From NCBI GenBank assembly GCA_028023455.1, contig JAQFVV010012991.1, positions 166,080 through 230,079 on the forward strand: a DNA stretch of 64,000 nucleotides, read 5' to 3'. A program made the position numbers and the translations under genes. The notes below the pieces were generated by a model. It had not been told where the DNA came from. It did no database searches and saw nothing but the letters and a program-made list of their open reading frames with translations. Positions within the stretch are counted from its first letter, which is position 1. Every line of letters begins with the position of its first letter. Positions 47,901 to 58,250 of this stretch are shown in pieces. Source of the DNA: Epiperipatus broadwayi. Its lineage: Eukaryota; Onychophora; Udeonychophora; Euonychophora; Peripatidae.

Positions 47901-48240
47901 CCACCTTGGTTGGTGACTTTACAGCCTCCTGGGAATAAGGGCCATGCTTTATTTTTGTCTGTCGTAATTGTATATATATATATTGGAAAAATATTTATCA
48001 TTTACACAAACATTCATTCTGCCTTATCAGGCACTGAGAAGAAAGACCATGGTGTTTCTTGATCTTAAACTCGGAGGTAAAAAGCCAATAAACTCACCAC
48101 ACTGGCTAATGCGTGTTGGTGAGCAGCCCATCCATGTTCGTATACTATATGAATAATCACATAGTAATAACAGCTGCAATGACAAGAACGTATGGAGTGG
48201 ACATTAGGAAATTTGCCCTGCTTGGTAATCTTTTTTAAAA
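44995..48240 (-). mobile_element. Full-length RTE-type LINE with intact ORF
   Basis: About 3.25 kb. The 5' end is set where similarity to the decayed copy at 1-815 stops. Next come ~240 bp of 5' leader, the 997-codon ORF, no real 3' UTR (the stop overlaps the tail) and a short GAT-repeat tail at 44995-45010. Its 3' flank is a TA microsatellite. No target duplication could be recognised in the repetitive flanks. Six other fragments in the window derive from the same family. Confidence 0.9.
45008..48001 (-). CDS. LINE endonuclease/reverse transcriptase polyprotein, 997 aa, intact
   Basis: Residues 1-55 are a poorly conserved leader. The true domain may begin at MMTFYLGTYNCRSL near 55. Apurinic-type endonuclease, about 55-275: YNCRSL, GLCEVRRKGEE (catalytic E), IQVYAPT, VMGDFNARIG (D and N), ELDYILTN and GSDHRLVR (catalytic D-H). 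Reverse transcriptase, about 460-760: KGKAPGNDGI, NYRPISLLSVLYKI, QAGFKSGFSTIDHI, FVDYEKAFDSI (motif A), GVRQGDSISPKLF (motif B), FADDVVVFA (motif C catalytic DD), INVKKTKVM and YKYLGQII. C-terminal: WSWAGHIARR and RPHVRWMDEIRK, characteristic of RTE-related elements. All catalytic residues are present and there is no stop, so activity is possible. It nicks host DNA and reverse transcribes its own RNA at the nick. The length is normal for the group. Confidence 0.95.
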   Translation of the reverse strand: MINIFPIYIYTITTDKNKAWPLFPGGCKVTNQGGGWWPKAEGAKNPLIVDPGCHLMMTFYLGTYNCRSLSSEGKLQELEEELSYIKWDIIGLCEVRRKGEETIDLKSGHILYYKGTNIGNTSGVGFIINKKWKNNIVEIDGVSDRVARLVIQLNSRYQMQIIQVYAPTSSHSDEVVEDFYMDVQKAFDQSKQHFKIVMGDFNARIGRQMKDEIAVGNFGYGNRNERGHRLVEFAEKEKLYIMNSFFVKNVKRKWTWKHPNEGTAELDYILTNRKYIFQDCNVLNKFNTGSDHRLVRCKLRVNVKLERQKLLRKSIFTVDIPNLQKHSNEFKLELTNRFQVLGDFEHDSDLNEINMKITDTLLKTATKIAGRKKQQLTNKISTETREFMKKRRNMKIYKNDVLKRIEYLEFCKMVRKRVENDIRKYNCEIARKAVEENKSLKNVKQHFGIGRKFISAIRKKDGIITKKRDDIMKLVEDFYQELYSNKEQVPPICITSSELPRILNEEVRHAIKCMKKGKAPGNDGIIIDILKEAGEEIETILAKLYTKCLNDKDVPEDWKNAVIILIFKKGDKEDIRNYRPISLLSVLYKIFTKIITTRLQRTLEFHQPREQAGFKSGFSTIDHIQVLREVIERTNEYELSLCFGFVDYEKAFDSIHISSVIKALDHQGIDPGYCHILKNIYKNATATIRLHNDTGKINIEKGVRQGDSISPKLFTAVLQEVFCGLKWETKGMKVNGEYLSHLDFADDVVVFANNASELQEMLQELADESRKVGLKINVKKTKVMFNRFAQNMKIKIDYEELEEVNSYKYLGQIINTDGNIMEEINHRIKLGWSAFGRNNLILKGNMPMCLKRMVFNKCVLPVLTYGSETWTLNRRAIQRLQTTQRSMERCMLGVTRRDRKRNVWVRQQTGVTDLIEKIKRLKWSWAGHIARRNDNRWTIEILNWIPRDCKRPRKRPHVRWMDEIRKCAGVLWKREAKDRRRWIKLGETFILQWIDNG

Positions 48241-48269
48241 AAATGTCAATCAATTTTTTTTCTAGTATA

Positions 48270-48560
48270 TTATAGTTTGGCTTTTAAAACTTTGGTGATG
48301 TTATATTGTTAAGGCTATTACTATATGGTGTTTCTGAATTCAGTTTATAGCTGGAATTGAAGACATATAGATGTCTGAAATTTTCAGATTTTTTACTTAA
48401 TAGTTATGTATTAGATAAATGCAAATGTTGGACTTGAGTTTGTATTTTAGATCTAGTGTCTGAATGATCCTAGAATCTCACTGATAAGAGCCATTAGCTC
48501 AAAACCAGTTTGGGGATAGGAATAATTTTAAACAGAGATTTTAAATGCTTTCTCTTGCAG
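48270..48560 (+). repeat. F2-related dispersed repeat with hammerhead-like core
   Basis: Shares 'gaagacatatagatgtct', 'ttcagattttttacttaata' and 'gttatgtattagata' with the F2 copies at 54370 and 54660, followed by the motif at 48475-48516. It lacks the flanks seen in the 54-kb array. Confidence 0.7.
48475..48516 (+). ncRNA. Hammerhead-ribozyme-like motif (F2-related copy)
   Basis: CTGATAA (48481-48487; expected G8 is A), helix II GAGC-CATTA-GCTC fully paired with the favoured G-C base pair next to the core, AAAAC in place of GAAAC, helix III ACCAGT, cleavage position T, then TGGGGA able to pair partly with ATCTCA upstream. Two core changes suggest an inactive relic. Confidence 0.45.
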
Positions 48561-49490
48561 CATTTATTGAAAGGTTGTTTAGAGCTATTAGCACACTTGT
48601 TATATTAGTATATTTTTAATAATTTCTTTGCCCTTATACTCATGTTCAATTCTCCTCTTCATCACTTTTACTGATTAATCTTTTTTTGTTGCTTCTTGCA
48701 ACAATTCTACACTTTTACCTTCTCTAGTCAATCATTCATTGTTTATTTTGTTGTAAATTAATATCTTTAAAATTACAAATCTTCCTCCTTATAATTTACA
48801 TTTCTGCTTCAAATAAAGCTAAAATCTAACTAAAATTCAACACATGTGAGATAAATCACTAACTTATATTAACAGCCAGTTTAATTTATATCAATTTTAT
48901 TCTATTTTATTTGCTAGTAAGTTAGTCATCAATTAATCATTTACTCGTATGTTCTCATATACATTAACTTACTCTATAATTTTCTATCCAACTAATACTT
49001 AAATATTTTACGTCTACAGCTTTTTTTTTTTTGCTTCCATTTCAATTCTATTTATTTTATTTCAAATAGTTTACAAATTCCATCAACTCTAACATTTTTA
49101 AGCTGAATTTTGAAGCAACATTAGATATTTTGGTTATTTTTTTTTTTTTGGGAGGGAGGTGTCATCGATTAGCCCCTCAAACGGGAATTTTAAAATCAAA
49201 TTGTGTTTCGTAAATTGTTTTAAAATAGTGTTGAAAACTTTTTTTTTTATCAGACGTTAATTAAAAAAAAGGAAATATTATATTTTATTAAATAATTTTG
49301 TTTCTCAAAATGTTGTGTACGATGTGACAGACGATACTTCTGATAGGCAAAACCATTGGACCCCCCTCCGTGTGAATTCCAGAGCTATGCGCTGACATGT
49401 ATTGGTTTTTGACTAGCAACAGAGTCATCAAGCAGTATGCAGGGGCTAATCGGTGATAACCTCTTTTTGTTTCTAAAATAATGAGTGTGG
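48561..49490. other. AT-rich non-coding stretch
   Basis: No gene recognised. Confidence 0.4.
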
Positions 49491-50600
<1,110 letters not shown>

Positions 50601-50608
50601 AAGTGTTT

Positions 50609-50710
50609 GTTATTAATAAAATTTACCATGTCACTTAAAATTTTACTCCATCTTGTTCTGTTATTAATAAAATTTACCATGTCACTTAAAATTTTACTCC
50701 ATCTTGTTCC
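50609..50710. repeat. Tandem duplication, 51-bp unit, two copies
   Basis: Units at 50609-50659 and 50660-50710, differing by about one base, each starting 'gttattaataaaatttacc'. Confidence 0.95.
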
Positions 50711-50789
50711 TTATTCATGTCAGGAGAAAGCATATACATTATATATAAAAAAGACTTTGAACATTCCTGTGTTTGTCCAGTCAGATATA

Positions 50790-51729
50790 GTTGTTTATGA
50801 TAAAAATTATTATGAAAAGGTATTTGATTCTGTAAGCATTTCTTCAGTGATTAAAGCATTGAATAATTCAAGATATAAACTCAGGATATTGTCATATTCT
50901 GAAGAATATTTATAAAAATGCAGTGATACTAGGAAACTTAACATTAAGAAGGATGTAAGACAGGGTGAGTCCATATCTCCAAAACTTTTTGCAACAGTGC
51001 TGCAAAAAATATTTTAGTATTTTGTGGATTAAAATGAAAATTTTTTTAGTATTTTGTGGATTAAAATGAAAAGATAAAGGAGTAAAAATAAATGGAGATT
51101 ATTTAAGCCATTTAGATTTTTCAGATGATGTAGTTGTTTTTGAAAATCATGCTTTAGAGCTTCAGAAAATGTTGCAGGGATTATCAGATAAAAGTAAGAA
51201 AGTATGACTAAAGGGTTAATGTTAAAAAGGCTAAAGTAATGTTCAATGGATTTTCTCAAAAAATGAAAATAAGGATTGATTATGATGAGTTAGAAGATAA
51301 CAACTATAAATATCTTGGTCAGATTATTACTACTTCTGTAAACATAATACATGAAATTAATCACCAAATTAAACTTGGTTGGAGTGCTTTTAGTAAAAAT
51401 AACTTAATGTTAAAAGGAAATATGCCTAAGTATTTTAAAAGAAATGTTTTTAATAAATGTGTTTTACCAGTTCTTACTAGACTTCAAACCAATCAAAAGA
51501 GTATGGAGAGATGCATATTAGTAGTATGTGGGTAAGAGAACAAACAGGTGTTATTGACATCATTGAAAAAATTAAAAGACTGAAGTGAAGTTGGGCTGGA
51601 CATATTGCTAGAAGAGATGATAACAGATGGACAATTGAAATCTTAAACTGGATTCCAAAAGATTCCTTCATCCTGAAGTGGATTGATAATGGTTGACTGT
51701 GGATGATGATGATGATGATGATGATGATA
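50790..51729 (+). pseudogene. RTE-type LINE, internally deleted 3' half
   Basis: Pieces of the reverse transcriptase in order: YEKVFDSVSISSVIKALN (motif A region, with V for A), DVRQGESISPKLFATVLQ (motif B), HLDFSDDVVVFENH (motif C), KKAKVMFNGFSQ, YKYLGQIITTS, IKLGWSAFSKNNLMLKGNMP, then WAGHIARRDDNRWTIEILNWIPK. It jumps near 51662 from the IPK codons directly to FILKWIDNG and a GAT-repeat tail at 51696-51728. A 28-bp stretch is duplicated at 51013-51070. Several deletions relative to the intact copy and several frameshifts. Younger than the copies at 1 and 40165. Confidence 0.9.
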
Positions 51730-52257
51730 AAAACTCCTTGACTTGATCAGAAATGCATAAATTAATACACCAATCATTATTTATGGGTTGTAAAATAACG
51801 TAGACTTGCTTTATATTATGAAATATACTGTAATATTTTTTCACAGTCACTTTATTAATCCTGGTTTTGGTGTTTAATTATCTGAAATCATTAGTTTTTT
51901 TTCTTATTCTGTTTTGCACAATTTATAAGTCATGGGTGAGTTGCAAACGTGGTACTTATTCATGACACAAGACTTCAAAATGTAAACTTTTTTCCTCCAT
52001 GCTAGAATTCTCTTTTCAAAGTAAGACTGGGTAATGTCACCTTATCACATATAGAGTCACATGCTAGTTGAGAGGTGAACAACTGGAGTTTAGCAAGTAA
52101 GTGCATATATTTTAATAATAATAGAAATATTAACAATATTTCACTATTTGTGTATTTATATTTGCAAGAATCAAGCCAGGCTGGAGTGCCACTATCCAAA
52201 AATGACTTCTATAATAAATAGTCTTCGGCTCTTTCTCTCTTGCTGCAGCAACGCAAA
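51730..52257. other. AT-rich non-coding stretch
   Basis: No gene recognised. Confidence 0.4.
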
Positions 52258-52630
52258 GTGTTTTTCACAGAGACAAAACTATCCATACTGTAGTGTCACT
52301 CAGTGTAATCCAGAGTAATCAATGGATGCAGATCTATACAACTAACTATACAAGCTAATGAGCTTAGCTTGAAAATCTTACTATGTTTTCATTTTGGACT
52401 CAAAGCTTTATAATTAGCTAAAAAAGTAAAGGGTTGCATTAAATCCTAAGATCTAGGTGCAGTGCTCTCAGATCCAAAGCTCTTCACTGATTAAAGCCCA
52501 AGCTTGAAACTAGTCTGAGAATATTGGATGATTAGGCACTAGAAAGAGATTTTATGCACAAACCTTCCTGCATCTATTGATTACTCTGGCTTGCGCTGAG
52601 TGCTGATACTGTATGGAGAGTTCTGCTTAT
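52258..52630 (+). repeat. F1 repeat, full-length copy with both ends
   Basis: Left end 'cacagagacaaaactatcc', 'gtaatccagagtaatcaat'; body 'gagcttagcttgaaaatc', 'cctaagatctaggtgcag'; hammerhead-like motif 52472-52529; right end 'tgattactctggcttgcgct' and 'gtatggagagttctgc'. The termini are inverted copies. Followed by a duplicated TA-rich 38-bp unit (52625-52694). Confidence 0.85.
52472..52529 (+). ncRNA. Hammerhead-ribozyme-like motif (F1 copy)
   Basis: Distal helix I ATCCAA (52472-52477) with TTGGAT (52524-52529), fully paired. Proximal TCTTCA (52481-52486) with TGAGAA (52516-52521), one mismatch and a partly compensated change relative to other copies. Core CTGATTA (52487-52493; G8 is T). 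Helix II AAGC-CCAA-GCTT fully paired. GAAAC, helix III ACTAGT, cleavage base C at 52515. One core base prevents a perfect match. Confidence 0.6.
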
Positions 52631-52859
52631 ATATATATATATATTAACTATTATATCTCTTATATATATATATATATTAACTATTATATCTCTTTTTATA
52701 AATTATTTCACATTTATTGATAAAGATTCATTTAAAATTATATTATCTCATCTATCAATACAAACCATATCTCCTCTATCTCAATGACATATTTATTGAT
52801 AAATAAAAATAATAAATCTGAAAAGTTAAGAAAAAAAGATTATTTCTTGTAAATCAAAA

Positions 52860-53480
52860 TTTAAATAACTTGATAACTTTGTTTTATTTCCTTTTTTCTC
52901 TTACAATTATAATTTATGTTTGCTTGATGAGTTTTTTATATAAAGACACAAATACTTATTTGATATTGCATATCAATACGTTCATACATGCAATTATGAA
53001 AATAAACTTAACCCTTTTATTGCCGAGTCTATATCATTTATAAATACTATTATTTGTGATCTATTATATCTTCTATCATATAATGGACTTGTAGTTGGCT
53101 ATGCACTGGTTAGAATATTTATATTTATTCTATAATATATTACATATGTGATTATGATTATAGTACAATGAATATTCACCTCAATGCAAGGTGTTTAAAT
53201 TGAATAAAAAATTAGTGCCTGACTTACATGAGACAAATATCAATCTGACAATATGGTTGTAGAGCTTCACATATTTAATACCATTATCTATCTGATGAAC
53301 AAAGGGTTATTGCAAAATGCATACATGATTAGAAAAGATGGTGTGTGTTTCAGTACTGATAATAGTTGAGATATGATAGAATTGAGATAAAATACTGATA
53401 AAAATAAAAATTGAAAAAGATATGTAGAATGCAATAATTGTTTACCCTTCAACATGCATGTACATGCTTAAGTGTTAAAG
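52860..53480 (+). repeat. Segment duplicated at 54990-55690 (first copy)
   Basis: 'gcatatcaatacgttcatac', 'taacccttttattgc', 'aatggacttgtag', 'gaataaaaaattagt', 'gaatgcaataattgtttac' recur in order about 2.1 kb downstream. Divergence is appreciable. Non-coding. Confidence 0.8.
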
Positions 53481-53740
53481 TACTTATCATATTTTAAAAT
53501 CTGGAATCCTGTTACATGTTAATCATCATCAATACTCTGGCCATCTAATAACATGAGTATATAAGCTGACTATAATATAATTTACAACCTTCATATATTA
53601 AATACAGTTAATGAACTTTGAATATGATGTTTTGTGCCATCCAGACAAATATCTGGATGTCCAAAACACACAAATATATACTTCTATATCTGTTATATAA
53701 AGAGCTCACAAATAAGCTCTTAACAAGATTTGCAGAATTT

Positions 53741-53788
53741 CCCCAACCCTGGACCGGTTTCTGCTATTGGCTTTCTCAGTGAGGGCTA
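53741..53788 (-). ncRNA. Hammerhead-ribozyme-like motif (F2 copy 1)
   Basis: Minus strand: CTGAGAA (53779-53773), short hairpin AGCCAATAGCA, GAAAC (53761-53757), palindromic helix III ACCGGT and cleavage base C (53752). Upstream CCCTCA faces downstream CAGGGT as helix I with one mismatch. Core lacks one expected base at G8. Confidence 0.45.
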
Positions 53789-54101
53789 AGATATTAAAAC
53801 ATTAGACTAAAAATACCAGGACAAGCCCAGTACTTTATCTAATGGGTAACTATTAAGTTGAAAATCTGAAACTGTCAGACATTCACATGTCTTACAATCC
53901 AGCTATCTAACTTAAATAGGCATATGGGACTGAACCAAGTTCAGATACACCATATATTAATAGCTTTAGCAATATAAAAGCAAAAAATAAAATTGCAAAG
54001 AAATAAAATCATATGTCACATGACCTAATTTAACAAACTTGTATTACAAATGTTATATAAAGATCTCACAAATAAGCTCTTAACAAGCTTTGCATAATAA
54101 A

Positions 54102-54150
54102 CCCAATCCCAGACTGATTTCTACTACTGGCTTACTCAGTGGGGTTGAGG
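54102..54150 (-). ncRNA. Hammerhead-ribozyme-like motif (F2 copy 2)
   Basis: Minus strand: CTGAGTA (54139-54133), AGCCAGTAGTA, GAAAT (54121-54117), AGTC, helix I CCCCA with TGGGA. Core changed at G8 and at the last base of GAAAC. Confidence 0.4.
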
Positions 54151-54469
54151 ACATCTGCAAAGCTCGTTAAGAGCTTATTTGTGAGCTCTTTGTACAACAT
54201 TTGTAGTACAAGCTTGTTAAATAAGGTCATGTGACATATGACTTGATTTATTTGTAAATTTTATTTTTTGCTACTAAGGCTTTTGTGATTTTATATTGCT
54301 AAAACTATTAATATATGATGTATCTGAACTTGTTTCAGTCCCATATGCCTATCTAATTTAGATACCTGGATTGGAAGACATATGAAAGTCTCACAATTTC
54401 AGATTCTTTACTTAACAGTTATGCATTTAAAAAAGTGCTGTTTTTTTCCTGGTATTTTTAATCTAATGT

Positions 54470-54516
54470 TTGGATATCCTAGCACCTCACTGAAAAAGCC
54501 AGTAGCAGAAACTGGA
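54470..54516 (+). ncRNA. Hammerhead-ribozyme-like motif (F2 copy 3), truncated
   Basis: CTGAAAA (54490-54496), AGCCAGTAGCA, GAAAC (54508-54512), then ACTGG without the cleavage-site GTC. The 3' side of helix I is lost. Confidence 0.35.
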
Positions 54517-54764
54517 AAACAAATTCTTTATATAACATTTGTAACACAAGTTTTTTAAATTAGGTCATGTGACATATGACTTGATTTCTTTGTGATTTTA
54601 TTTTTTGCTATTATCTGAACTTGGTTCAGTCCTATATGGCTATTTAATTAAGATAGCTGGATTGGAAGACATATGAAGGTCTCACAATTTCAGATTCTTT
54701 ACTTAATAGTTATACATTAGATAAAGTAATGGGCTTGTCCTGGTATTTTTAACATAATCTTGAA

Positions 54765-54812
54765 TATCCTAGTACATCACTGAGGAAGCCAGTAGAAAAA
54801 CCAGTCAGCTCT
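54765..54812 (+). ncRNA. Hammerhead-ribozyme-like motif (F2 copy 4)
   Basis: CTGAGGA (54780-54786) is an intact core half. The hairpin is shortened (AGCCAGTA), followed by GAAAAACC and AGTC. Helix II is degraded. Confidence 0.35.
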
Positions 54813-54989
54813 TTATATAACATTTGTAATACAAGATTGTTAAATTAGGTCATGTGACATATGATTTGACTTCTTTGTAACTCCTACATCTATATAAACA
54901 AACCATTAATGCTCCAGAGCTATTACAGAATTACAAAGACTAGGAATTATGATTCTGAATAAAAAAAATATAAATTTATATGGTCAATC

Positions 54990-55347
54990 TAGTTCAATTC
55001 CTTTTTTTATTACAATTATAACTTATGATTTGTTAATCAAAAGATTCATATACGAATATTTATTTGGGAGTGCATATCAATATGTTCATACATGCAATTG
55101 TGAAAATAAATTAACCCTTTTATTGCTGAAGTATAATTTATAAATACTATCATTTGTAATCTATTATATTTTCTGTCATCTGATGGACTTGTAGATGAAT
55201 ATGTACTGCTCTGAGGAAAGTACTTGTTGTACTAAACCATCAGCTATTTAGCTATATTTTTATTACACAGAAGTGCCAGAAATAATACCATGAATTTATG
55301 ATTTACCCATGAGAATATTAGTGTATATATATATTTGCTTAATCTAT

Positions 55348-55381
<34 letters not shown>

Positions 55382-55690
55382 CATTTACAGTATGAGTGTT
55401 GACTTTCATGCAATGCATTAAATCTGAATAAAAAACCAGTCTCTATGTTGTATGAAATAAGATTGCAAAAATTTAGATGTTTAATACCTTTATGTTATCT
55501 GGTAAACAAGGACTGTTTTCAAAATACATACATGATAAGAAAAGATAGCCTGTGTTTCAGTACTAATGGTAGTTGTAATCTAGTGGAGTTGAGCTGAAAC
55601 AAGCACTGGTAAAAACTTGAAAATATGTATTTAGAATGCAATAATTGTTTACTCTTCCACAAAATGTAAAATGATTAAAAGTAAATCATA
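54990..55690 (+). repeat. Segment duplicated from 52860-53480 (second copy)
   Basis: See first copy. This copy additionally contains an F4 unit (55205-55310) and a TA/TG run (55345-55381) not present in the first. Confidence 0.8.
55205..55312 (+). repeat. F4 repeat copy with hammerhead-like hairpin
   Basis: CTGAGGA at 55211-55217, a perfect 5-bp hairpin AGTAC-TTGTT-GTACT (55219-55233), AAACC (first G lost), ATC, then AGCT and 'atttagctatatttttatta', 'cagaagtgcca', 'aataatacca'. Also at 56917-57010 (minus) and 57165-57262 (plus). Confidence 0.7.
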
Positions 55691-55836
55691 AACTTTCCAC
55701 GAGGGTGGTGTGGTAAACGGTATTGAGCTGATAATGGGGTATGTAGTTTCAGGTGTTTGATATCTTTAGTTTATAAGAAAAGTAAAGGCTGTTCTATAAT
55801 ACATAAATATCAAGAGAGGTTATAATGAAATTTTTG

Positions 55837-56092
55837 AACATCACATGATCACCATTTCTTATGCTTGCTTATAACTTATTAAAACAGGCAAAACTCTCTA
55901 GATCCTAAGATCTAGGTGCAGCTCTCATATCCAAAGCTCCTCACTGAAGAAGGCCACAAGCCAGAAACTAATCTGAGGATATTGGATGGGTAGGCACTAG
56001 ATTGGGATTTTATGCTGGGGATTTTATGCATAAGCCTTCAGGCATCCATTGATTATTCTGGCTTGCACTGAGTAGAAATATATAGAGAATTT
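55837..56092 (+). repeat. F1 repeat, internally deleted copy
   Basis: Starts with 'catcacatgatcacc' and 'aaaacaggcaaaactctc', then jumps straight to 'gatcctaagatctagg', the hammerhead-like motif at 55929-55987, and the right end ('cattgattattctggcttgc', 'gtagaaatatatagagaat'). Confidence 0.8.
55929..55987 (+). ncRNA. Hammerhead-ribozyme-like motif (F1 copy), best core plus helix I
   Basis: Distal helix I ATCCAA (55929-55934) with TTGGAT (55982-55987), 6 of 6 pairs. Proximal TCCTCA (55938-55943) with TGAGGA (55974-55979), 6 of 6 pairs, including an A-U where other copies have a wobble. Core CTGAAGA (55944-55950) fits CUGANGA. Helix II GGC-CACAA-GCC with an A-A mismatch next to the core. GAAAC at 55964-55968. 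Helix III is weakened (ACTAAT), cleavage base C at 55973. Confidence 0.65.
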
Positions 56093-56910
56093 CTAACTAA
56101 TAGGTGGTTGTGATAAAATAAAGTTGAAATAAAAGACATACTGAATAAAAAAATTCAAAAAGTTTTAATGACACTTTAAATAATAATTTGAAATGATACA
56201 ACCTTTTCCAAGTCCATTTGAAAATTATAAAACATTGATGAAGCCATCAACCAATTTTTTCAGGGCATATGTTTCATATTCTACCATTTTTGTGAACATC
56301 CATGAAAGCAGACCAACTATATAAAGCATGGTAACTTTATTTATATGTATACCACTAACACCATGCATTTTATAATACAATTTGGATCCTTAATTCATCA
56401 GTCTTAATTTATTAATATCCATTTCACAAAGATTCACAGACTCACAAGGCAGAGTTACATAGTTTTTTTTCTGTAAAGGTCTTGTATGGTAAAGTAGATA
56501 TCTAAATATGTAATACAGGTTAGTGAAAGTGTAAATAATGTAATAAAATTAAAAAGATGAAAAACTATTCAAAGTGTTATCCACAAATTATAAAAGTTTA
56601 TTTAGCTATATTGATGAAAAATGTTTATATAAGTCTGTTTGGTGTACACGAGTCTTTGTTAAATGAAAGGAAAGCGTCACTATAGTTATTACTGTTTTTG
56701 ATACATGTTGAGTGGACATTATTAAAATAAGCTTGCTAAATTAGATATTCAAACTTTTAATATTAAGTAAATCATATTACTGATGTTTAAAGAGAAATGA
56801 AGCATTTATATTTATGTAGCAATATTTTTTTCTTATGGCAATTGGCAAGGATATTTGAATCTGAAACATATGCCAAGCAAATAATGGTTCCTTTGAATAT
56901 ATATATACAT
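56093..56910. other. AT-rich non-coding stretch
   Basis: No gene recognised. Confidence 0.4.
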
Positions 56911-56916
56911 ATGAAT

Positions 56917-57262
56917 TCATAGTATTATTTTTGGAACTTCCATGTAGTAAAAATATAATAGCTAAATAGCTGATGTTTCAGTACAACAACAAGTATCTTC
57001 CTCAGAGCTGCTTCTTTCTCAGATCATAGGAATGTATATGGTGAGTTTTAAAATTGGTTTTTTTTTCTTTTGTTATTTTCGCCTCTTCTTAAATTCTATG
57101 CAAGGAGGAAATAAAAAAAATCATTTGAAATCTCACCACACACATTCTTATGATTTGGGGAAGAAAAAGCTCCAGGGAAAGTAGTTGTTATTGTATTGAA
57201 ACATCAGCTATTCAGCTATTATATTTTTACTACACTGAAGCTCCCATAAATAATACTATTAA
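56917..57262. repeat. F4 repeats, head-to-head pair
   Basis: Minus copy 56917-57010: CAGCT, CTGAGGA (57005-56999), hairpin, GAAAC (56979-56975), ATC, AGCT. Plus copy 57165-57262: decayed CCAGGGA, then GAAAC at 57198-57202, ATC, AGCT. Both end at 'aataatactat'. Spacer about 150 bp. The plus copy's end runs into the GATA array. Confidence 0.8.
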
Positions 57263-57275
57263 TTAATTATTTATT

Positions 57276-58250
<975 letters not shown>

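Larger units (their letters stand above)
53690..54880. repeat. F2 repeat cluster: two inverted and two direct copies
   Basis: Minus-strand copies occupy about 53690-54060 and the start of the next at 54061-54150. Plus-strand copies run from about 54150 to 54545 and 54545 to 54850. Unit landmarks: 'aggtcatgtgacatatga', 'tggattggaagacatatga', 'ctcacaatttcagattcttt', 'cctggtatttttaa', then a CTGAGGA-type core and 'cttaagagctta'-type end reading 'gttaagagcttatttgtgag'. The plus units are spaced about 345 and 286 bp apart. Each carries a hammerhead-like core. Confidence 0.8.
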
